This document shows, piece after piece, positions 34,255-38,589 of a stretch of 38,589 nt of DNA. This stretch comes from an uncultured Clavibacter sp. (GTDB lineage Bacteria; Actinomycetota; Actinomycetes; Nanopelagicales; Nanopelagicaceae), in contig CAKZXY010000050.1 in assembly GCA_937883945.1 (NCBI GenBank), positions 1 through 38,589 of the forward strand. The letters run 5' to 3'. Below the pieces are notes generated by a model. It saw nothing but the letters and a program-made list of their open reading frames with translations, was not told the origin of the DNA and did no database searches. Each line of letters opens with the position of its first letter. The stretch's first letter is position 1. The position numbers and the translations under genes are program-made.

Positions 34255-36338
34255 GCGTCAATTCTTTCGCGATCGATATCTGCAGTTGCTATAAATTCTT
34301 TTCTTGGAGCAACTTCATTACCCATCAATAGCTCGAATATCTTTTCAGCGGCTGCAGCATCTTTAATGGTAATTCTTCTTAGTGTGCGCTTATCAGGATC
34401 CATAGTGGTTTCACGGAGCTGATCGGCATCCATCTCGCCAAGGCCTTTATAGCGCTGAAGTGGCTCTTTCCATCTCTTGCCCTGCTTCTTCAACTCGGTC
34501 AATAGTTTTTTCATGTCATCATCGGAGTAGGTGTAGTGCACCTCTCCCTTCTTGCCTCCCCCACCAATAACTTCAATGCGATGAAGTGGCGGAATTGCAG
34601 CAAAGACTCGGCCATCATCAATCAGCGGCTTCATATAACGATAGAGCAGAGTAAGCATTAAACATCTGATGTGAGCCCCATCAACATCAGCATCTGACAT
34701 CAGAATAACTCTTCCATATCTAGCATCTTCTAGCGTAAAAGACTTTCCAGATCCAGCCCCAATTACTTGGATTATTGCTGCGCACTCTGCGTTATCTAGC
34801 ATCTGAGATAGCGAGGCCTTTTGAACATTTAAAATCTTTCCCTTAAGAGGCAAGATTGCTTGGAACTCAGAATTTCTTGCAGCCTTAGTGGTTCCAAGAG
34901 CTGATTCACCTTCAACAATAAATAGCTCCGTTCGCGAAACATCCTCAGAGCGACAATCAGAGAGCTTGGCAGGAAGTGATGAGCTCTCAAGGGCGTTCTT
35001 TCTTCGTTGCAACTCCTTATGAGCTCTCGATGAAATACGAGTTCTTGAGGCATTGGCAACTTTCTCTAAAACAATTAGCCCATTGGCCTTATCGATTCGT
35101 TTGGTAGTAGTGAAGAACTTCTTAAGTTCATCAGAGACTACTTGAGTCACAATCTTTGTCACTGCAGGAGTTCCTAGAACCTCTTTAGTTTGGCCTTCAA
35201 ATTGCGGCTCTTGCATGCGAACTGTTACAACCGCAGTTAACCCTTCGATGATATCTTCCTTAATTACATCAAGCTCATTCTTTTTTAGAACTCCTTTGGC
35301 GCGAAGGAATTCATTAAAAGTTTTTACCAATGCCTTTTCAAAACCTTGAACATGGGTTCCACCCTTTGGAGTTGCAATAATATTTACAAAGGAGCGAACT
35401 GTGCTCTCATAACCATTACCCCACTTAATAGCGATATCAACGCCCATATCTCGCTCAACTTCTTGAGGCTCAAGATGGCCCTTTTCATCAAGAACTGGAA
35501 CTGTCTCCTGGTAATGACCTTGGCCAGTTAAGCGAATTACATCTCCCACTGCCTCATCGGGCTGAATAAAGTGGCAATACTCCGAGATTCCGCCTTTATG
35601 AAAGAAAGTCTCGGAGCTCTTTTCTTTACTGCGATTGTCATTAACAATTAGAGTAAGGCCTGGAACTAGATAAGAAGTTTGACGAGCCCTGGTGTAGATC
35701 TCCTCTAAATCATGCTGTGCATCTTTTAGAAATATCTGTTTATCTGACCACCACTTAATTCTTGTTCCCGTTATCTTTGCAGAGACTTTTCCAATTATGC
35801 GAAGCCCTGACTTAGGTTCAAATGGTGCATTAGGGCCATCGCCATCAAAGATTCCAGCAACGCCACGCTTAAATGACATCCAATAAATCTTTCCATCACG
35901 ATCTACTTCAACATCAAGGCGAGATGCCAGAGCATTTACAACAGATGCTCCCACTCCATGAAGGCCACCAGTTGCCGCATAAGATCCCCCACCAAATTTT
36001 CCACCAGCATGAAGCCGGGTCATCACAACTTCTACTCCAGTAAGTCCTGTTTTAGGTTCCTTATCAACCGGGATACCTCGTCCATCATCATGAACCTCAA
36101 TCGATCCATCTTTTTCTAGATTAATCTCAATCTTCTTGCAATAACCTGCCAAGGATTCATCAACTGCGTTATCAATTATCTCCCAGAGGCAGTGCATAAG
36201 GCCGCGACCATCGGTTGAACCGATATACATTCCTGGGCGCTTACGAACAGCATCAAGACCTTCTAATACTGAGAGATCTTTTGCTGAGTAAGACTTTTCT
36301 ACGCTGCGCACCTGTTCTGCGCCTTGAGTCTCTGCCAC
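34251..36338 (-). CDS. parE: Topoisomerase IV subunit B
   Basis: A 695-residue type IIA ATPase subunit. GHKL domain: [30 protein letters not shown] (metal Glu/Asn), [31 protein letters not shown] domain: LFIVEGESA and [12 protein letters not shown], then [12 protein letters not shown]. The extended loop [14 protein letters not shown] with Tyr is typical. It pairs with the ParC at 32737. TTG at 36347 or GTG at 36338 may start it; a minus-strand TACCCT lies 8 nt before the GTG. It sits between DUF7455/sigA and parC, the standard actinobacterial neighbourhood. Confidence 0.94.
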   Translation of the reverse strand: MAETQGAEQVRSVEKSYSAKDLSVLEGLDAVRKRPGMYIGSTDGRGLMHCLWEIIDNAVDESLAGYCKKIEINLEKDGSIEVHDDGRGIPVDKEPKTGLTGVEVVMTRLHAGGKFGGGSYAATGGLHGVGASVVNALASRLDVEVDRDGKIYWMSFKRGVAGIFDGDGPNAPFEPKSGLRIIGKVSAKITGTRIKWWSDKQIFLKDAQHDLEEIYTRARQTSYLVPGLTLIVNDNRSKEKSSETFFHKGGISEYCHFIQPDEAVGDVIRLTGQGHYQETVPVLDEKGHLEPQEVERDMGVDIAIKWGNGYESTVRSFVNIIATPKGGTHVQGFEKALVKTFNEFLRAKGVLKKNELDVIKEDIIEGLTAVVTVRMQEPQFEGQTKEVLGTPAVTKIVTQVVSDELKKFFTTTKRIDKANGLIVLEKVANASRTRISSRAHKELQRRKNALESSSLPAKLSDCRSEDVSRTELFIVEGESALGTTKAARNSEFQAILPLKGKILNVQKASLSQMLDNAECAAIIQVIGAGSGKSFTLEDARYGRVILMSDADVDGAHIRCLMLTLLYRYMKPLIDDGRVFAAIPPLHRIEVIGGGGKKGEVHYTYSDDDMKKLLTELKKQGKRWKEPLQRYKGLGEMDADQLRETTMDPDKRTLRRITIKDAAAAEKIFELLMGNEVAPRKEFIATADIDRERIDA

Positions 36339-36479
36339 GATGGGCAAGGGTATCTATGAGATCCAATGAGCCTCTTAATACGCGCCGAATGGGGGTGAGG
36401 ATTTCGATTTTCAGTGAATAAAGTCATCAATTATGAGAAAAAACTTTGATTTCGACCTGCGGGGAATAAGCAAGAGGTG

Positions 36480-36504
36480 GTTTGATGTTCCACTAGAACC
36501 AAAC
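36480..36504. repeat. Interrupted inverted repeat upstream of the DUF7455 gene
   Basis: GTTTG-AT-GTTC, spacer CACTA, then GAAC-CAAAC: two stem blocks of 5 and 4 bp separated on one side by a 2-nt bulge. It lies about 25 bp before the DUF7455 start and just before its ribosome-binding site AGGAAAGG (36511-36518). It could be an operator or a short RNA hairpin in the leader; no regulator is recognised. Confidence 0.4.
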
Positions 36505-36528
36505 GAGTATAGGAAAGGTTGGCCAGAA

Positions 36529-36747
36529 ATGACCGAAAATCTATTGCTTACCTCATCTCCCCTTAGCGCTCTTGATCGTTGTGATCGCTGTGGAGCGCAG
36601 GCTTATCTTCGTGCGGTCATGGCTAATGGATTTGAATTACTTTTCTGTGCGCATCATGCTAAAAAATACCAAGATGGACTAGCAAGCGCAGCTGCTCGCA
36701 TCGATGATGAGACTGAGCGTCTTAGCGCAGAATCAACGGCGAAATAA
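36529..36747 (+). CDS. DUF7455 small protein
   Basis: A 72-residue soluble protein with DRCDRCGAQAYLRAVM and LLFCAHHAKKYQD. The Cys-x2-Cys and Cys-x2-His pattern (CDRC, CAHH) looks like a zinc ribbon. This small family is typical of Actinobacteria between sigA and parE, and its function is unknown to me. An in-frame ATG at 36433 would add 32 residues without family similarity. The ATG at 36529 with AGGAAAGG about 10 nt upstream is chosen. Its last 26 bases overlap the convergent oxidoreductase. The 190 bp between parE and this gene hold the inverted repeat and nothing else recognised. Confidence 0.85.
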   Translation: MTENLLLTSSPLSALDRCDRCGAQAYLRAVMANGFELLFCAHHAKKYQDGLASAAARIDDETERLSAESTAK

Positions 36748-38050
36748 GTTTTGAGACCAGACTGGGTCTTCCAGTTCTAGCCTCCTCTTTATCTGCAATC
36801 CCACTTAATTTGACTAGAGAGTTAACTGCCAAGTAACGAAGCGGCTCTATCTCCCACTTTCTAATCTTGCGATTAACAAAGTGAAGATTACTTATCTCAC
36901 TCTCTCTGCCAGTAATTAACTCTGCCAATATCTTGCTTGCTAAATAACTCATAGTTACGCCATCTCCTGCATATCCACCTAGGCGGCCATATCCAGTTGT
37001 TTTATCAAATTGCACATATGGTTCCCAATTACGTGTAATTGCCACCGCCCCGCCCCAAGCATGAGTAAATCTCACGCTCTCTAAAACTGGAAACCAACGC
37101 TTAGCCATTCTCTCCAAGCTTTGATGAACAGATTCAGTCATTTCTTTCTCTTCAATAAGCTTTGATCCAAAGGGATAGCTAGCTCCGCGCCCACCAATTG
37201 CGAGGCGATTATCTGAAGTACGTTGTGCGTAATTAACTAGATGCGTTCCTTCAGCAAAGGTAAAGCGATCCTTAACTCCTAACTGATTCCAGATTTCTTC
37301 CGGCAGAACTTCGCTAGCAATCATTAGCGAGTAAAGCGGGATAAATTCGCGCCCAGGATCTGAGAATGCCTCACTTGCTCTAATCACCACTGGAGCCTTT
37401 ACTAATGAGCTATTTGCTAAGACTCCGTGATCGGCAGGGGTGGCAAATACCCCTTCAGCGATTACTACCCCCCTGCGCTCTAAGTATTTTGCTAGCCCCA
37501 GAACAAGTTGGAATGGGTCGATAGTTGCACATTGCGGATTAAATAACCCACCTCGCAATTTAGATACCTGAATCAACTCACCAATCTCACCTGCAGACCT
37601 CCAGATATGTTCCGAATCAGCGTTCTCTTTCAATCGCTTCTCTTGCGCTTTATTTCTTGCAAACATGAGCGTTCCAGATTTAACAAAACCTGCCTTGGGG
37701 GCGATCTGCCTTGCTATCTGACCAATTTCATCAATAGCGCTAAATAGCGCTTTAAAGAGATTGTTGGTGGAATCAATACCATGGCGTTTTTCAAGAGTTT
37801 TTCGATAAACCGGATAATCAGATGAAACCCAACCACCATTTCTTCCACTTGCTCCATAGCCAATTGACTTTGCCTCAAAGATAACAATTGAAAGTTTAGG
37901 ATCCAACTCCAGTAGGTGATAGGCCGACCATAGCCCTGAGAAACCGCCACCGATTATTGCTACATCATAAGAATTATTAAATTCTTTTTTCTTACCGCTC
38001 TGCTTATAACCATCTGCCCAGAGCGAGTTATTCGGCGGTGAATCCTGCAT
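36722..38050 (-). CDS. FAD-dependent oxidoreductase (DAO/GlpO-like family)
   Basis: A 442-residue DAO-fold flavoprotein: VAIIGGGFSGLWSAYHL (FAD Rossmann motif) with GASGRNGGWVSSDYP, the second FAD contact of the family. Near the C-terminus HAWGGAVAITRNWEPYV and GRLGGYAGDGVTMSYLASKIL place the flavin pocket. Relatives oxidise amines or amino acids (for example gamma-glutamylputrescine or glycine/sarcosine), and the substrate here is not predictable. Starts at 38152 and 38065 exist, but they overlap the CDGSH gene more deeply; the ATG at 38050 is chosen. It is co-directional with CDGSH and sigA. Confidence 0.8.
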   Translation of the reverse strand: MQDSPPNNSLWADGYKQSGKKKEFNNSYDVAIIGGGFSGLWSAYHLLELDPKLSIVIFEAKSIGYGASGRNGGWVSSDYPVYRKTLEKRHGIDSTNNLFKALFSAIDEIGQIARQIAPKAGFVKSGTLMFARNKAQEKRLKENADSEHIWRSAGEIGELIQVSKLRGGLFNPQCATIDPFQLVLGLAKYLERRGVVIAEGVFATPADHGVLANSSLVKAPVVIRASEAFSDPGREFIPLYSLMIASEVLPEEIWNQLGVKDRFTFAEGTHLVNYAQRTSDNRLAIGGRGASYPFGSKLIEEKEMTESVHQSLERMAKRWFPVLESVRFTHAWGGAVAITRNWEPYVQFDKTTGYGRLGGYAGDGVTMSYLASKILAELITGRESEISNLHFVNRKIRKWEIEPLRYLAVNSLVKLSGIADKEEARTGRPSLVSKLISPLILR

Positions 38051-38219
38051 CTCGATGGGAGCCATCACAGAATGGTTTCTCTTTAGAGTGTCCGCAGCGA
38101 CAGAGTGAGAAGTTCTCTTTTGTCTCGAGAACATTGCCCTCTGCATCAACAAAATCAGCGGCGCCGCTTACGCGGATTGAACCATTAGGTTTGACGTAAA
38201 TCTTTGGACGATCTGACAT
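38028..38219 (-). CDS. CDGSH iron-sulfur domain protein
   Basis: A 63-residue protein with the C-x-C-x9-C-D-G-S-H pattern of CDGSH 2Fe-2S proteins (SLCRCGHSKEKPFCDGSH), where three Cys and one His hold the cluster. Single-domain bacterial CDGSH proteins probably serve in redox or cluster transfer. A GGAG lies about 8 nt before the ATG. It follows sigA by 10 nt and overlaps the oxidoreductase start by 23 nt, so it could be an electron partner of that flavoprotein. That partnership is inference. Confidence 0.9.
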   Translation of the reverse strand: MSDRPKIYVKPNGSIRVSGAADFVDAEGNVLETKENFSLCRCGHSKEKPFCDGSHRDAGFTAE

Positions 38220-38229
38220 GAACTATCTC

Positions 38230-38589
38230 CTAATCTAGATAATCGCGTAGTACTTGCGATCTTGATGGATGGCGAAGCTTGGACATAGTTTTAGATTCAA
38301 TCTGGCGGATACGCTCGCGGGTAACGCCATAGACCTTTCCGATTTCATCAAGGGTCTTGGGCTGGCCATCAGTTAATCCAAAGCGCATCGCAACAACGCC
38401 GGCCTCACGCTCTGAGAGAGTATCTAGCACCGAATGAAGCTGCTCTTGAAGGAGAGTAAATGAAACTGCATCTGCAGGAACAATTGCCTCTGAATCCTCA
38501 ATCAAATCACCAAACTCTGAATCTCCCTCTTCTCCGAGTGGAGTGTGAAGAGAGATTGGCTCGCGACCATATTTTTGAACCTCAACAAC
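38230..38589 (-). CDS. sigA: Principal sigma factor, C-terminal part
   Basis: Partial: the frame is open to the window edge, giving 119 residues. Visible are the region 3 remnant ([22 protein letters not shown]), then region 4 with [51 protein letters not shown], which contains the helix-turn-helix that reads the -35 element. This is the primary (RpoD/HrdB) type because of full match to the [10 protein letters not shown] signature. It precedes the CDGSH gene, with parE nearby as in other Actinobacteria. The N-terminal parts lie outside the window. Confidence 0.95.
   Translation of the reverse strand, partial: VVEVQKYGREPISLHTPLGEEGDSEFGDLIEDSEAIVPADAVSFTLLQEQLHSVLDTLSEREAGVVAMRFGLTDGQPKTLDEIGKVYGVTRERIRQIESKTMSKLRHPSRSQVLRDYLD

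Noticed and set aside
34255..34300. Frameshift or broken 3' end as the reason for short ParC
   Set aside because: The following bases are the conserved C-terminus of ParE on the opposite strand, so no hidden ParC C-terminal domain continues there.
36433..36528. N-terminal extension of the DUF7455 protein from the ATG at 36433
   Set aside because: The added 32 residues do not look like the family, the inverted repeat lies inside it, and a good ribosome-binding site precedes the ATG at 36529.
1..38589. Rhodopsin, retinal-forming dioxygenase (blh), tRNA, rRNA, CRISPR, transposase or phage genes
   Set aside because: None were found in any coding frame or gap; the light-antenna idea therefore rests on the carotenoid genes alone.

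Overview
The window looks like a chromosomal segment from a streamlined, low-GC freshwater actinobacterium of the acI type (Nanopelagicales, 'Ca. Planktophila/Nanopelagicus'-like). This is a judgement from gene content and layout, not from a database match. Evidence for Actinobacteria: SepH, a PASTA Ser/Thr kinase lying in the order MTHFR - GGPP synthase - PknL - class II DAHP synthase as in mycobacteria, a sigA - DUF7455 - parE neighbourhood, and the rplS-lepB-rnhB-dprA string. Evidence for streamlining: almost no intergenic DNA, six of seven convergent gene pairs overlapping at their 3' ends, short divergent gaps, and AT-rich codon use. No tRNA, rRNA, CRISPR, IS element or prophage was seen, and no gap without a gene exceeds about 180 bp.

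Layout. 1-339: tail of a YbaK-type deacylase. 355-5235 (+): carotenoid end-group module (alpha/beta hydrolase, CrtA-like oxygenase, CruF-like hydratase, membrane GT2 glycosyltransferase, CrtD-like desaturase). 5186-6660 (-): MetF and a CDP-alcohol phosphatidyltransferase. 6685-10140 (+): carotenoid core (crtE, crtI, crtB). 10137-10771 (-): split lycopene cyclase CrtYc/CrtYd. 10794-12038 (+): TPP-riboswitch-like leader, PnuC/PnuT-family transporter and a P-loop kinase. 12048-16766 (+): PknL-like PASTA kinase, endonuclease IV, DMT permease, threonine aldolase. 16740-20978 (-): Ogt, class II DAHP synthase, phosphofructokinase with PPi-type residues, GlgC. 21002-23047 (+): GlgA/GlgM and a second DMT permease. 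23037-27673 (-): Era, DprA, RNase HII, LepB, L19 with an acidic tail, inositol monophosphatase. 27700-29785 (+): MFS permease and SepH. 29790-30890 (-): alkaline-phosphatase-fold hydrolase. 30922-32708 (+): PsuG and a PfkB kinase. 32737-36338: topoisomerase IV, with ParC lacking its C-terminal domain and ParE convergent to it. 36529-38589: DUF7455, FAD oxidoreductase, CDGSH protein, and the 3' part of sigA.

How the parts work together. The two carotenoid modules together encode a route from GGPP through lycopene to a carotenoid with a beta-ring at one end and, at the other, a psi-end that is hydrated, 3,4-desaturated, probably oxidised at C-2 and glycosylated. That resembles salinixanthin-type light-harvesting carotenoids. 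Because acI bacteria carry actinorhodopsins, an antenna pigment is an attractive inference, but no rhodopsin or retinal-forming dioxygenase gene lies in the window.

The most general regulatory observation is a set of apparent leaderless promoters. A TANNNT box sits exactly 6 nt before the start codon of crtE, crtYc, pknL, nfo, glgA and dprA. At three divergent pairs (metF/crtE, crtYc/pnuT leader, glgC/glgA), and possibly a fourth (suhB/MFS), the two -10 boxes share one TA step in the symmetric arrangement ANNNTANNNT.
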